Source of the DNA: Bacteroidota bacterium
GTDB lineage: Bacteria; Bacteroidota; Ignavibacteria; Kapaibacteriales; UBA2268
DNA length: 64,000 nucleotides
Direction: 5' to 3'
NCBI GenBank assembly: GCA_004322215.1
Contig: SCSM01000011.1
Location: 124,001-188,000 of the forward strand
Shown here: piece after piece, positions 28,287 to 37,984 of the stretch
Position numbering within the stretch: position 1 is the stretch's first letter
Layout of the letters: every line of letters starts with the position of its first letter
The notes under the pieces: model-generated
Told to the model about the DNA's origin: nothing
The model's database searches: none
Seen by the model: only the letters and a program-made list of their open reading frames with translations
Position numbers and translations under genes: made by a program

Positions 28287-29627
28287 TTATTCTTTTTTTA
28301 GTTTCGGAAATTCAAGCCCATGGTTGTGGGGACCTAATTCATTCTTCCATAACAAAAATGCGAATAATAAGCCGAAAAATCCCAGGGATGAAAACAGCCA
28401 CATTCCTGTCGTATATCCGTGTGTCATATCATTTACCGCTCCAATCAACACATTTGTCCCCCATAATCCTATATTCTGAATCATTGTCATCAAGCCGTAT
28501 GCAGTTCCAAGTTTGGAGTGTTTGACAATTAATGCAACCGAGGGCCACATAACAGCAGGAATAAGTGAAAAGGCAATTCCCATCATTGACATAGGTATTA
28601 TCAAATAAACCGGTATTTTTGAATGTATATCCATAAAACCAATATTTAAATTGATAAATCCCGTAAGTCCGAGTGGTGAAGCTATATCTATTTTATATGC
28701 CATTATCAGGTAAACAGGTATTATCAGTAGTGAACCGAACATCATTAAAATTGACCTTTTACCTATTTTATCAGCCAATAAACCGAATAAAGGTGTGCAT
28801 ATCATTGCAGCTAATGTCAGAATTGAAGATAAATTACCTCCGACTTCCCTCGATGTCCCATGTACTTCCTGGAAAAACTTTATAGCGAAAGTCTGGAAAG
28901 GAAACATCGCTGAATAAAAAGTTACACAAAGCAATGTAATAAACCAAAATGACTTTCCGAATGAAAACAACTCTTTAATTAATACTTTATCCTGCGCTCC
29001 CTCTTTTTCTAAAATATATCTTTTATCGCTGTATGTATCAACAATGTAAAAAATGAGCAAACAAAAAACTGCAAATACGCCGGCTCCAATTGTAATCCAT
29101 AATGGTCCCTGCCAGTTTGTATAAAATGATTTTCCCCATGTAGGAGAATTAAGTGCAAGAAATGAACCAAGCCGTGCTACAGTTAAATTCAATCCGAATG
29201 CAAAAGATAATTCCTTCCCTTTAAACCAGCGGGCTATGACTGTTGTAATTGCCACTATCATTGATTCGGCACCCAATCCGAAAATCAGTCTTCCGGCAGA
29301 CATCACATATATATTTCCTTTAAGTGTAGTAACAATTGCACCGACCATAACAAATACAGTAAATATCAGGGCTCCTTTTTTTGTTCCTATCCGGTCAATA
29401 ATCATACCTCCGATTAATACCATTATTATATTCGGAAAACTGTAAATCCCCTGAAGCAATCCAATATCGGAATCCGTAAAGTGAAGGTCTTTCGCAAGCA
29501 AATCGGCTAATGGGCTTATACTATCATAAATATAGTAATTGCCAAACATTGCAAAAGATATGATTACCAGTACCGACCATCTTAAAAAAGCCGGGACTTC
29601 CTTTTTTAAATCTATTGTTTGTGTCAT
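28287..29627 (-). CDS. Major facilitator superfamily transporter
   Basis: 446 residues with about twelve transmembrane helices in two halves. The MFS loop motif is visible after helix 2 (GGMIIDRIGTKKGA) and again in the second half (FGLLADKIGKRSIL). An inner-membrane secondary carrier. The substrate is unknown; its place among peptidase genes suggests peptides or amino acids, which is inference. Upstream lies a 29-bp palindrome. Confidence 0.9.
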   Translation of the reverse strand: MTQTIDLKKEVPAFLRWSVLVIISFAMFGNYYIYDSISPLADLLAKDLHFTDSDIGLLQGIYSFPNIIMVLIGGMIIDRIGTKKGALIFTVFVMVGAIVTTLKGNIYVMSAGRLIFGLGAESMIVAITTVIARWFKGKELSFAFGLNLTVARLGSFLALNSPTWGKSFYTNWQGPLWITIGAGVFAVFCLLIFYIVDTYSDKRYILEKEGAQDKVLIKELFSFGKSFWFITLLCVTFYSAMFPFQTFAIKFFQEVHGTSREVGGNLSSILTLAAMICTPLFGLLADKIGKRSILMMFGSLLIIPVYLIMAYKIDIASPLGLTGFINLNIGFMDIHSKIPVYLIIPMSMMGIAFSLIPAVMWPSVALIVKHSKLGTAYGLMTMIQNIGLWGTNVLIGAVNDMTHGYTTGMWLFSSLGFFGLLFAFLLWKNELGPHNHGLEFPKLKKE

Positions 29628-29653
29628 AATAATATTATTTCTGATATTAATAT

Positions 29654-29682
29654 GTAGGGACAGAACATTGTTCTGTCCCTAC
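29654..29682. repeat. Perfect 13-bp inverted repeat
   Basis: GTAGGGACAGAAC, loop ATT, GTTCTGTCCCTAC. A diverged copy lies at 54412-54440. It sits between pepD and the MFS gene and has no T tract. Confidence 0.75.
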
Positions 29683-29708
29683 AGGTTACAAATATTAATT
29701 AAATGAAT

Positions 29709-31169
29709 CTATTTCGCAGGTATATTCTTCACAATTTCAACCAACAAATCCCAGCATTTCTTTGTTGTAGAAATTTGCACCATCTCTGCAGGTGAATGAA
29801 CATCTTTAAGGTTCGGTCCAAATGAGAGCATATCCATTCCAAGATACTTTTCAGCAATCAATCCGGTTTCTAATCCGGCGTGAATTGCCTGAACAACGGC
29901 ATCGTGACCATACATTCTCTTATAAATTGCAGTAGCTTCTTTTAAGATTGGAGAATTTATATTTGGCTGCCATGCGGGATAGCCATCTCCGTGAGTTACT
30001 TTTGCTCCACCGAGCTCGAGAACATGCTTTACCATTGCTGCAATATCTATGCTTTCGCTCGCTACGGAGCTTCTCTGACTTGTCAAAACATAAACTTCTT
30101 TATCTCTCGTCTCGACGACAGCAAAGTTTGTTGATGTTTGGACAAGGTCTTTCATATCGGGACTCATCCTGATGACCCCATGAGGCATTGCATAAAATGA
30201 TTTCAACAACGATTGATGGAAGCCCTTTGTCATAACTTGAACCGGCTTTTGTGTTTTCTTTGCTGATAAATTCAATCCCGGTTCTTTCGATTGGTATTCT
30301 TCTTTCAAAATTTTATCAAATTTTTTAACTTCTTTCAAAAATGTTTTTTCCTTAGCTCCCGATACAAGCACCGTAGCAAATGCTTCGCGTGGTATTGCAT
30401 TATGCTTATTTCCTCCATAAATGCTTGATAATCTGATGTCAAACATTTCTGTAAGATTCATTAAAACTCTTGTCATCAATTTCAGCGAATTTGCCCTGCC
30501 ATCGTGGATTTCAATCCCTGAATGTCCGCCTCGCATTCCCTTCAGCGCAATCTCATAAGGAATTGTATTCGAAGGATATTTATCTTTCTTATATTTGAAT
30601 ATAGCTGAAGTGTTCTGACCGCCGGCACATCCGATTGTAAAGGTTCCGTCTTCTTCGGAATCGAGGTTAATTAAAATCTGTGCATTCAACATTCCTTTAC
30701 CAAGCTGAATAGCCCCCGTCAAACCGGTTTCCTCGTCAACTGTCAAAAGTAATTCAAGTGGAGGATGCGCAATGTCAGTTGAAGTCATCAATGCCATACC
30801 CATGGAAACACCAATACCGTTATCTGCACCGAGTGTAGTGCCTTTTGCTTTAACCCAATCGCCATCTATCCAGGGCTGAATAGGGTCTTTATCGAAATCG
30901 AATTTCACATCGGCATTCTTTTCACATACCATATCAATATGCCCCTGAATTGCAATCGGTTTTCGGTTTTCCATACCCCGGGTTGCCGGTTTACGCACAA
31001 CAATATTACCTGCCTTATCTCTTTTTGTTTCAAATTTGTTCTCCTTTGCCCAGTTCATCAGGTAGGCAGCAACTTTTTCTTCTTTTTTGGATGGACGAGG
31101 ATGCTGGCAAATTTCCTCAAAATAATTCCATACTGCTTTTGGCTCGAGATGCCCAAGTATTTTTCCCAT
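29709..31169 (-). CDS. pepD: Aminoacyl-histidine dipeptidase (M20C)
   Basis: 486 residues, normal for PepD. It hydrolyses Xaa-His and other dipeptides in the cytoplasm with two zinc ions. Seen: the N-terminal FEEICQHPRPSKKEEKVAAY, metal ligands in IQGHIDMVCEK, LGADNGIGV and TVDEETGLTG, and a lid domain with GMRGGHSG. It lies two bases after the stop of a PqqD-like gene and is surely cotranscribed with it. It belongs to the peptide-use group. Confidence 0.94.
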   Translation of the reverse strand: MGKILGHLEPKAVWNYFEEICQHPRPSKKEEKVAAYLMNWAKENKFETKRDKAGNIVVRKPATRGMENRKPIAIQGHIDMVCEKNADVKFDFDKDPIQPWIDGDWVKAKGTTLGADNGIGVSMGMALMTSTDIAHPPLELLLTVDEETGLTGAIQLGKGMLNAQILINLDSEEDGTFTIGCAGGQNTSAIFKYKKDKYPSNTIPYEIALKGMRGGHSGIEIHDGRANSLKLMTRVLMNLTEMFDIRLSSIYGGNKHNAIPREAFATVLVSGAKEKTFLKEVKKFDKILKEEYQSKEPGLNLSAKKTQKPVQVMTKGFHQSLLKSFYAMPHGVIRMSPDMKDLVQTSTNFAVVETRDKEVYVLTSQRSSVASESIDIAAMVKHVLELGGAKVTHGDGYPAWQPNINSPILKEATAIYKRMYGHDAVVQAIHAGLETGLIAEKYLGMDMLSFGPNLKDVHSPAEMVQISTTKKCWDLLVEIVKNIPAK

Positions 31170-31171
31170 TG

Positions 31172-31540
31172 TTATTTCCTTTCAATCTCTTTAAATGAAA
31201 TAAAACCGTTTTTATACAAATTAGTTAAAAATGTTGTCAATCTTCCAAGAACCGGCTGAATCCTGTCACCGAATTTTTCTATCAATTTATCTGCAATCGT
31301 TTCTACTTTATTTTCTCCGTCCATCAAAAGCCATGTCTCGGAGCCAAATTCATCCAGATTTGCCTTTATATAAGATGAACGGCTTCTTGGTACAAGCAAA
31401 TTTCTGAGAAATTCGTTTTTGAATTTCGGTACAAGAACGTCTATCAAATTGTTTTCATTTTTTTCATGCCCATAATTTCTGAGCGGAGTCATTTCCAGGT
31501 AATTCAATTCCTCTTTTTCTTTAAATCCGAACAAACCCAA
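31172..31540 (-). CDS. PqqD-like domain protein
   Basis: 122 residues. The middle and C-terminal part (LDEFGSETWLLMDGENKVET, then LIEKFGD and FLTNLYKNGFISF) fits the PqqD winged-helix domain, which usually presents peptide substrates to radical-SAM or other modifying enzymes (RRE domain). No radical-SAM gene or precursor peptide is adjacent. It is directly upstream of pepD (2-base gap), so it may have a housekeeping role linked to peptide processing. Its N-terminal 40 residues are not recognised. Confidence 0.78.
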   Translation of the reverse strand: MGLFGFKEKEELNYLEMTPLRNYGHEKNENNLIDVLVPKFKNEFLRNLLVPRSRSSYIKANLDEFGSETWLLMDGENKVETIADKLIEKFGDRIQPVLGRLTTFLTNLYKNGFISFKEIERK

Positions 31541-31742
31541 TTTTTTTCCTGTTATTAATTAATAAGAAATTGCAATTTAAGGATTATTTAGTAAATCATT
31601 AATTAGAGAATATAATTTGAGCGTTTTATGGTCATGTATAGGAAAAATTCCTTAAATTTAAATAAAATACGGTACTAATATTAAAAAGAATAGTAAATCT
31701 AAAGATTTAATTTCTTGAAAAATTATAATTTAAGAGGTAAGT

Positions 31743-32144
31743 ATGGTAAGGGCTAAAGTATCCTGTAATTTAATTGGTGAAAAATTTTCTCCGGGTAAAT
31801 TAGAAAAAAAAATTAAATATATTTTTAACGATAAGATTGAAGTTGGTGATATCGGTTTAAAAGGAAGATATAAAGATAAACCAATTCCTTATGGTTCCGT
31901 TGAGATCTATCCTCCTGAAGAACTTAGATATGAACACGAGATTGCACAACTTGACTGGATTATCGAATTTTTAGAAAAAAACAAAGTTCAAATCAGCAAA
32001 AGCAATATTGATGACATAAAAATAATGGTCTCTATATTTTATGAAACACAGTGTGATATGAGTTTTGATAGTGAATTATTAAAAAGAATCGGTGACTTAA
32101 AATTGGACTTAAATATTTGTTGTTTTAATACCATAGGAAAATAA
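31743..32144 (+). CDS. DUF4279-like protein
   Basis: 133 residues, cytoplasmic, no signal peptide. The start (VSCNLIGEKFSPGKLEKKI) and end (LGDL-type repeat LKRIGDLKLDLNICCF) fit the DUF4279 pattern. The function of that family is unknown; some members sit near toxin or polymorphic loci. It is alone on the plus strand with GAGGTAAGT before ATG 31743 and a strong terminator after it. Confidence 0.65.
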   Translation: MVRAKVSCNLIGEKFSPGKLEKKIKYIFNDKIEVGDIGLKGRYKDKPIPYGSVEIYPPEELRYEHEIAQLDWIIEFLEKNKVQISKSNIDDIKIMVSIFYETQCDMSFDSELLKRIGDLKLDLNICCFNTIGK

Positions 32145-32195
32145 TGTCTCAAATTTGGGAAAATAAATAACACTTTTGTTATTGGGTAAATAAAA

Positions 32196-32232
32196 AACCC
32201 GCTCTGAAATTCAAAGCGGGTTATTTTTTTTT
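32196..32232 (+). terminator. Bidirectional terminator
   Basis: AACCCGCT (32196-32203) pairs with AGCGGGTT (32215-32222) and is followed by ATTTTTTTTT on the plus strand; an A6 run gives a T tract on the other strand. It separates the converging DUF4279 and OPT genes. Confidence 0.9.
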
Positions 32233-32246
32233 AATCTTTTCTTTAA

Positions 32247-34295
32247 TTACATAGTCATCGGAGGTGCCGGTTCATCCGGATTTCCTGCATTCTTCATTGG
32301 AATACGGACAAGAATATAACCAACTGCAATGAATACCAGCAAGCTCACATAGAATGGGAGATTTAAGAATGAGGGTAAATCACTCTTCACATTAAATATT
32401 GCTAATGCTGCAAACAGTAATCCTATTAATGCTTCACCTGCAATTAATCCTGCGGCTAAAAGTACACCTACGTTTTCGCTTCTCGCCTTCTGATTCTCAT
32501 TGAACTTTGCTCTGTTAGCAAACTTCTCATAAATTCCTTTTATCAAACCGCCAATAAAAATTGCGAATGATGTTTCGAGCGGGAGATACATTCCCACACA
32601 AACCAACATAGGGCTCTTTACTTTTACAAGTATAAAACCTATTGCCATTAGAATACCGACAACAATTAGGGGCCAAGCCATGTCACCTCCTACAATACCT
32701 GTAGAAACAATAGCCATCAATGATGCCTGAGGTGCAGAATAGTTTTCACCACCGAGACCAGTAACACCTTGTATAAACTGACCGCCGTGTTCACTAATAT
32801 CACCCTGATGCAAAAGCCATAGGGGCCAGAACATAACAGCCGCAGACAAAAGGACACCGAACATATCTCCAACCTGCATCTTCCATGGTGTGCCGCCAAG
32901 TATGTGACCTACTTTCAAATCCTGAAGCATCTCACCCGCAACTGCGGCTCCAACACAAACAACCGCCGCCACACCAAGAACCGCGGCTATACCTTGTCCA
33001 CCCTTCATTCCGAGTGCAACCATCAATATTGCGGCAACAATTAATGTAGAAATCGTAAGTCCGCTTATCGGATTATTGCTCGAACCGATTAATCCTACAA
33101 GATATCCGGAAACAGCAGAGAAGAAAAATCCGGCTATAATCATTACCAATGTTGCTACGAGAGCAGCTAATACATTTTGTGCATAGTAATTATATATAAA
33201 AAATGTAGCAATACCGGCGAGAAAAATACCGATGAATACCCATTTAAAACTCATATCTTTCTGAATTCTATCTTCTGCTACTTTACCGCTTGTTGCAGCT
33301 TTCGAGACATCACCTATTGCTCGTTTTAACCCTGCAGCCAAACTTTTTCTCATTCTCCATAAAGTGAAGGCTGCACTCATAAGCATACCACCTATTGCGA
33401 TAGGTCTTACTATTGATTTCCAAATACTGGTTGCAACTCCAATCCACGTTTCATTGGTTATTGCTGTGCCGTTTGTAGCCATTTCAGCAGAAATTTGAGG
33501 TCCTAGAAAATACATGAGCAGTGGAACAAATAAACCCCATGCAAGCAATCCTCCTGTAAAGTTTAATGCGGCAAGATTTGGACCAATGATATAACCGACA
33601 CCCATGTAAGCCGGGCTAACACCTGGTGTACTTAATAATCCGCCGCCGCTGGTAGTCACAGATGTGCCATTTGCCAGAGTTATCTTTTTTGATGCAAAAG
33701 CAATAAAATGTTCCCAACCTGCTGCAAAGAATTTAATTTTTATTAAAACTTGTATCAAGCCGCCTATTCCCATAGCTCCGAAGAGAAATTTTGCGCCGCT
33801 CTTACCTGTTCTGCCTGCTTTATGAATTTCACCTGCTGCTACAGATTCAGGAAATGGTAAATCTTTATCCTCAACCATTACACGTCTGAGGATTGTAACA
33901 AATAAAATTCCTATTACACCACCTACTAACAGAATAACCGATGTTTCAACATAATATCTGAAACTGCCAAAATTAGCTCCATCCCATATTCCTGCTATCA
34001 TAAAAGCAGGAATCGTGAAAATTGCTCCGGCTGCTACTGATTCACCAATTGAGCCAACTGTACGAGCAATGTTTTCTTCTAAAATCGAGCCTTTCATTAA
34101 CCTTAAAACAGCCATTCCGATGACAGCTGCAGGATAAGTTGCAGCTATTGTCATACCGGCTTTTAATCCAAGATATGCATTAGCAGCACCTAACACAACT
34201 GCCATGATTAAACCCAGAATTAAAGCCTTCACTGTCATTTCAGGAAGGGAAGTATCCGAAGAAACAAAAGGTACAAACTTTTTCTCTTCCGCCAT
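32247..34295 (-). CDS. OPT-family oligopeptide transporter
   Basis: 682 residues with about fifteen hydrophobic helices. The N-terminal helix region (GLIMAVVLGAANAYLGLKAG, then MTIAATYPAAVIGMA) is characteristic of bacterial OPT transporters, which import small peptides or metal chelates with protons through the inner membrane. Its position next to an M20 dipeptidase and near pepD favours peptides. An AAGGAG-type site lies before ATG 34295. Confidence 0.92.
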   Translation of the reverse strand: MAEEKKFVPFVSSDTSLPEMTVKALILGLIMAVVLGAANAYLGLKAGMTIAATYPAAVIGMAVLRLMKGSILEENIARTVGSIGESVAAGAIFTIPAFMIAGIWDGANFGSFRYYVETSVILLVGGVIGILFVTILRRVMVEDKDLPFPESVAAGEIHKAGRTGKSGAKFLFGAMGIGGLIQVLIKIKFFAAGWEHFIAFASKKITLANGTSVTTSGGGLLSTPGVSPAYMGVGYIIGPNLAALNFTGGLLAWGLFVPLLMYFLGPQISAEMATNGTAITNETWIGVATSIWKSIVRPIAIGGMLMSAAFTLWRMRKSLAAGLKRAIGDVSKAATSGKVAEDRIQKDMSFKWVFIGIFLAGIATFFIYNYYAQNVLAALVATLVMIIAGFFFSAVSGYLVGLIGSSNNPISGLTISTLIVAAILMVALGMKGGQGIAAVLGVAAVVCVGAAVAGEMLQDLKVGHILGGTPWKMQVGDMFGVLLSAAVMFWPLWLLHQGDISEHGGQFIQGVTGLGGENYSAPQASLMAIVSTGIVGGDMAWPLIVVGILMAIGFILVKVKSPMLVCVGMYLPLETSFAIFIGGLIKGIYEKFANRAKFNENQKARSENVGVLLAAGLIAGEALIGLLFAALAIFNVKSDLPSFLNLPFYVSLLVFIAVGYILVRIPMKNAGNPDEPAPPMTM

Positions 34296-34382
34296 AATTA
34301 CTCCTTATTTCTTAAAACAATTATTTTTATCATCATATTTATTATATCTTACAAAGATACCAAACGGCATGGAATTCAGAAA

Positions 34383-35753
34383 TTATTTTTTTGCTGATTC
34401 ATCGAGAAAATATGCAATTGCTTTTATTCCACTGTAAAAATTATTCAAATCATAATTTTCATTCGGTGAATGAATGTTGTCTGTCGGCAATCCGAATCCC
34501 ATAAATACTGTATTTGCATTCAATATGCTTTGGAATAATTCTGCTACGGGAATAGAACCGCCCTCTCTCATAAAAACCGGCTCCTTTCCGAATGCAAGTT
34601 TCAATGCCCTGCTCGCCGCTTTTATTGCAGGGTCATTTAATGGTGTTAATACCGGTTTTCCTCCCGCTTTAGCTACAACTTCAACCTTAATTGTCGGTGG
34701 TGCAATCAATTTAATATATGATTCAAATTTCTTTGCTATGTCCTCCGGGTCTTGATTGGGAACAAGCCGCATCGAAATTTTTGCCGATGCCTTCGATGGT
34801 ATAATTGTCTTTGCTCCTTCACCCGTATAACCCCCTACAATTCCATTCAAATCGAGTGCCGGTCTTGCCCATACTCTTTCCAAAGTGCTGTAACCGGTTT
34901 CTCCGAATACTGATTTTATTCCCAAATCCTCGCAATACAATTTTTCATTATATGGCAGTATTTTGAATGCTTCTCTTTCTTCATCCGTTAATTCAATAAT
35001 ATTATCATAAAATCCGGGAACACGAATCCTGCCGTATCTGTCCCTTAGTTGAGCTACCATCCAGCATAACACATTCAAAGGATTATCAATCCCTCCTCCG
35101 AATGAACCCGAATGAACATCCCTGTTAGGACCTGTTACAGTTATCTCTGCCAATGATATTCCCCTAAGACCATAACAAATAGTTGGTAATCCTTCTGCAA
35201 ACCATTCCGTATCAGATATTATTGCCGTATCACATGATAATAATTCAGAATTATTTATTATAAAATCGTCGAGATGGCTTTCCATTGCTTCTTCTTCGCC
35301 TTCAAACAAAATTTTAACATTTACGGGTAATTTCCCGTTTGCCTTGAAATGCGATTCTATCGCTTTTACATGGCAGAACAATTGTCCCTTATCATCGGCA
35401 GTACCTCTTGCCCAAATTTTTCCGTTTCTGATTTCCGGCTCGAAAGGATTTGATGTCCACAAGTCAATAGGGTCAACCGGCTGTATATCATAATGCCCGT
35501 ATATTAGTATTGTCGGTTTATCTTTACCTGCTCCAAGCCACTCACCGTATATTATTGAATGTCCTTCCGTTGGTATTATCCTGACATTGTTTATTCCTGA
35601 ATTTTTCAGGTTTTCTACCAGCCATGACGCACATTTTTCCATATCTGGCTTATGTTCCGATTGACTGCTGATACTTGGAAATTTCAAAAACTCAATTAGT
35701 TCATTGAGATGCCTGCTCTTATCCTTCTCTATGATTTCTATATACTTTTCCAT
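34383..35753 (-). CDS. M20-family dipeptidase
   Basis: 456 residues. Metal-ligand motifs are YGHYDIQPVD, ARGTADDKGQ and FEGEEEAMES; the lid contains TGPNRDVHSGSFGG and the C-terminal ligand region is DNIHSPNENY. It fits the CNDP-like dipeptidase group, which cleaves dipeptides in the cytoplasm. It is upstream of the OPT transporter (87 bases), consistent with uptake and breakdown of peptides as one pathway. Confidence 0.93.
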   Translation of the reverse strand: MEKYIEIIEKDKSRHLNELIEFLKFPSISSQSEHKPDMEKCASWLVENLKNSGINNVRIIPTEGHSIIYGEWLGAGKDKPTILIYGHYDIQPVDPIDLWTSNPFEPEIRNGKIWARGTADDKGQLFCHVKAIESHFKANGKLPVNVKILFEGEEEAMESHLDDFIINNSELLSCDTAIISDTEWFAEGLPTICYGLRGISLAEITVTGPNRDVHSGSFGGGIDNPLNVLCWMVAQLRDRYGRIRVPGFYDNIIELTDEEREAFKILPYNEKLYCEDLGIKSVFGETGYSTLERVWARPALDLNGIVGGYTGEGAKTIIPSKASAKISMRLVPNQDPEDIAKKFESYIKLIAPPTIKVEVVAKAGGKPVLTPLNDPAIKAASRALKLAFGKEPVFMREGGSIPVAELFQSILNANTVFMGFGLPTDNIHSPNENYDLNNFYSGIKAIAYFLDESAKK

Positions 35754-35869
35754 ATTAATTCAATTAATTAATTATTAAATTCTTATCTCTTATTAATTAC
35801 AGTTGGAATTTATTTATTGAAAATTCTGTTTGATAAATATCATTAAATTTTATAGTCATTTTGAATTAT

Positions 35870-35905
35870 AAACAAAAAGGTATATGCAAAAATATTGCAT
35901 ATACC
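35870..35905 (-). terminator. Terminator after the SnoaL-like lipoprotein gene
   Basis: GGTATATGCAA (35879-35889) and TTGCATATACC (35895-35905) are perfectly complementary with a 5-base loop. On the minus strand the hairpin is followed by TTTTT. It lies 23 bases after the stop. Confidence 0.85.
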
Positions 35906-35928
35906 CGTTTTAAACAATTTTCTCAATA

Positions 35929-36474
35929 TTATTTCGCAGGTGCCGGTGCAGTTCCTGCTTTTTCTTCTAATATTTGCTGAAGAAGTAAGGATTGTTTCGG
36001 GTCAGTTGCTCCTACAATTCCGCTCACAATAACCCACTTGTCATTTTCCTTTTTCAAGGTCCTTTGAATCCTTAAAAACAAATGTGCAATTTTTTGTCCA
36101 ATTGTAACATCGAATGGAATTCCATAAATAATTGAAGCAAATGTAGCACTTGGGTCCATCTCGATATGAATATCAGTCATATTACCATATTTTTGGCTAT
36201 CGAATAAATTCCACTGGTTCAATATTTTTTCCTTGTAATCATCAAATGTTGTGATTACCTCAGCTGAATCAGTTCCGTAGAATCTCACTTCGCTGGCTAA
36301 AGTCTCAACAAGTCGTGACCAACTCTTTGCTTCCGATGCACTATTATATTCTTTCATCACTTTTATAATAGCTTGTTTTTCGTTAGCAATTTGGTCTGCT
36401 GTTAATTCTTTTTCTTTCGGTGCACATGCAAAAGCAATAATTAAAATTGAAATAAATGGTAAAATTCTTTTCAT
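35929..36474 (-). CDS. SnoaL/NTF2-like lipoprotein
   Basis: 181 residues from ATG 36474; an in-frame ATG at 36498 adds only MLINGDNI before the basic start of the signal peptide and is less likely. The lipobox-like IIAFAC precedes the lipidated Cys. The mature domain has the SnoaL/NTF2 layout: a long first helix (KQAIIKVMKEYNSASEAKSW), FYGTDSAEVIT, and a final beta strand with DKWVIVSG. Such domains bind small ligands or catalyse diverse reactions. The function here is unknown. Confidence 0.75.
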   Translation of the reverse strand: MKRILPFISILIIAFACAPKEKELTADQIANEKQAIIKVMKEYNSASEAKSWSRLVETLASEVRFYGTDSAEVITTFDDYKEKILNQWNLFDSQKYGNMTDIHIEMDPSATFASIIYGIPFDVTIGQKIAHLFLRIQRTLKKENDKWVIVSGIVGATDPKQSLLLQQILEEKAGTAPAPAK

Positions 36475-36664
36475 AATATTATCCCCATTGATTAACATTA
36501 TTTTATTCTTACTTAAATTTAACTAATATGCTCGAAAAAAAAAATATTATTCTATAAAAAATTTAAATTAGTTCTAAAAATGTCACTTTTTTTTAATTAT
36601 GTAACCAAATGGCACTCTAATTGAATTATCCTTTATAATGTTTAATTAATATAATTACTGAATT

Positions 36665-37018
36665 ATGCAAATATCAAATATCGCTAATACCGAGAAAATG
36701 CTTAACAGCTCCGGTGATTTAAGCATTGAACAAGTCAGGGATAAAGCAAAAACAAGCACTGACAAGCAGAAACAAAATGCAAACTTCACTAGCTGGCAGA
36801 AGGATATTCTACTAACTGCACTCGAAAAGCTGGAGAATAATATTCAGGTGGAGGATATTCACCCCTTGAGCAGAAGGGATGCTGCACCTATTGAGACTCA
36901 TGATGAAGCTTTGAATGAACTTAATTTTGTAAAATCAAATCAATTTGTTCAGGAAGCTTATGGAGCCCAGGCAAATTTAAATCCACAGGATATTATGTAC
37001 CTGTTTACGGGTGAATAA
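36665..37018 (+). CDS. Hypothetical protein
   Basis: 117 residues, soluble, no signal peptide and no family recognised. It has a charged, probably helical middle (DKAKTSTDKQKQ, then WQKDILLTALEKLENN) and a C-terminus (ANLNPQDIMYLFTGE) that reads like a conserved short motif. It precedes the GNAT gene by 81 bases on the same strand. Confidence 0.6.
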   Translation: MQISNIANTEKMLNSSGDLSIEQVRDKAKTSTDKQKQNANFTSWQKDILLTALEKLENNIQVEDIHPLSRRDAAPIETHDEALNELNFVKSNQFVQEAYGAQANLNPQDIMYLFTGE

Positions 37019-37099
37019 CTATTTAAAAATAATTCTCTAATCCCTTGTTTCTAATCGGTAAATTAGTTATGTTGATTTTGAATAATCAATAGGTGCTAT

Positions 37100-37900
37100 A
37101 TGAAAATAATTAATTTGACTCCTGAGTATGAACATCTCTATTTTTGCTGTCTCGAAGACTGGTCGGATGATATCAAAGAAGCTGGTAATCACAAAGAGTT
37201 ATGGTATGAAAAACATAAAGATAAAGGGATAAGAGTCAAACTTGCAATTAACGATGAAGGTGTCGTTGGTGGAATGATTCAATACCTGCCCGTCGAACAT
37301 TCTTTCGTTATTGGAACCGATTTATATTTAATTCTATGCATTTGGGTTCATGGACACAAAAAAGGATGCGGTAACTTCCAAAAAAAAGGAATGGGGACTG
37401 CATTATTGGAAGCTGCTGAAAATGATGTCAAAGAACTTGGTTCCTCTGGAATAGTATCATGGGGTATTGGCTTACCCTTCTTTATGAGAGCTTCATGGTT
37501 CAAAAAGCATGGTTACGAACAGGTTGATAAAAATAGTATGATTCGCCTGCTTTGGAAACCATTCTCTAAAAAAGCAATCAAACCGTCTCTAATGAAACAA
37601 TTAAAATCACCTGAGAAGATTGATGGAAAAGTCAATATTTCACTATTTAAAAACGGATGGTGCCCGGCTTTCAATATGGTCTATGAAAGAACATTAAGGG
37701 CTGTTAATGGTATTGAAGACAATATTATCATTAATACTTATGATTCTGCAGAAAGAAACGTATTAAATGAATGGGGCTTATCTGATGCCTTATTCCTTGA
37801 CAATAAACAAGTCAGAACAGGCCCTCCCCCTTCGTTCAAAAAAATTCAAAAAAAGATTTATCGTAAAGTCAAAAAACTGAAAAAAGTTAATATACAGTAA
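37100..37900 (+). CDS. GNAT-family N-acetyltransferase
   Basis: 266 residues. The acetyl-CoA binding motif QKKGMGTALL (94-103) and the following helix define a GNAT fold in the first 150 residues. The C-terminal 110 residues are an extra domain (NGWCPAFNMVYERTLRAV and a basic tail KKIYRKVKKLKK) not recognised. The acetylated substrate is unknown. Confidence 0.85.
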   Translation: MKIINLTPEYEHLYFCCLEDWSDDIKEAGNHKELWYEKHKDKGIRVKLAINDEGVVGGMIQYLPVEHSFVIGTDLYLILCIWVHGHKKGCGNFQKKGMGTALLEAAENDVKELGSSGIVSWGIGLPFFMRASWFKKHGYEQVDKNSMIRLLWKPFSKKAIKPSLMKQLKSPEKIDGKVNISLFKNGWCPAFNMVYERTLRAVNGIEDNIIINTYDSAERNVLNEWGLSDALFLDNKQVRTGPPPSFKKIQKKIYRKVKKLKKVNIQ

Positions 37901-37984
37901 ATTCCCTGTTTCCAATTCAAAATAAATCTTATAATTTTAGGTTTTCAGTTAATCCAATTTGTAAAACTATGGGCAAGCAATACT

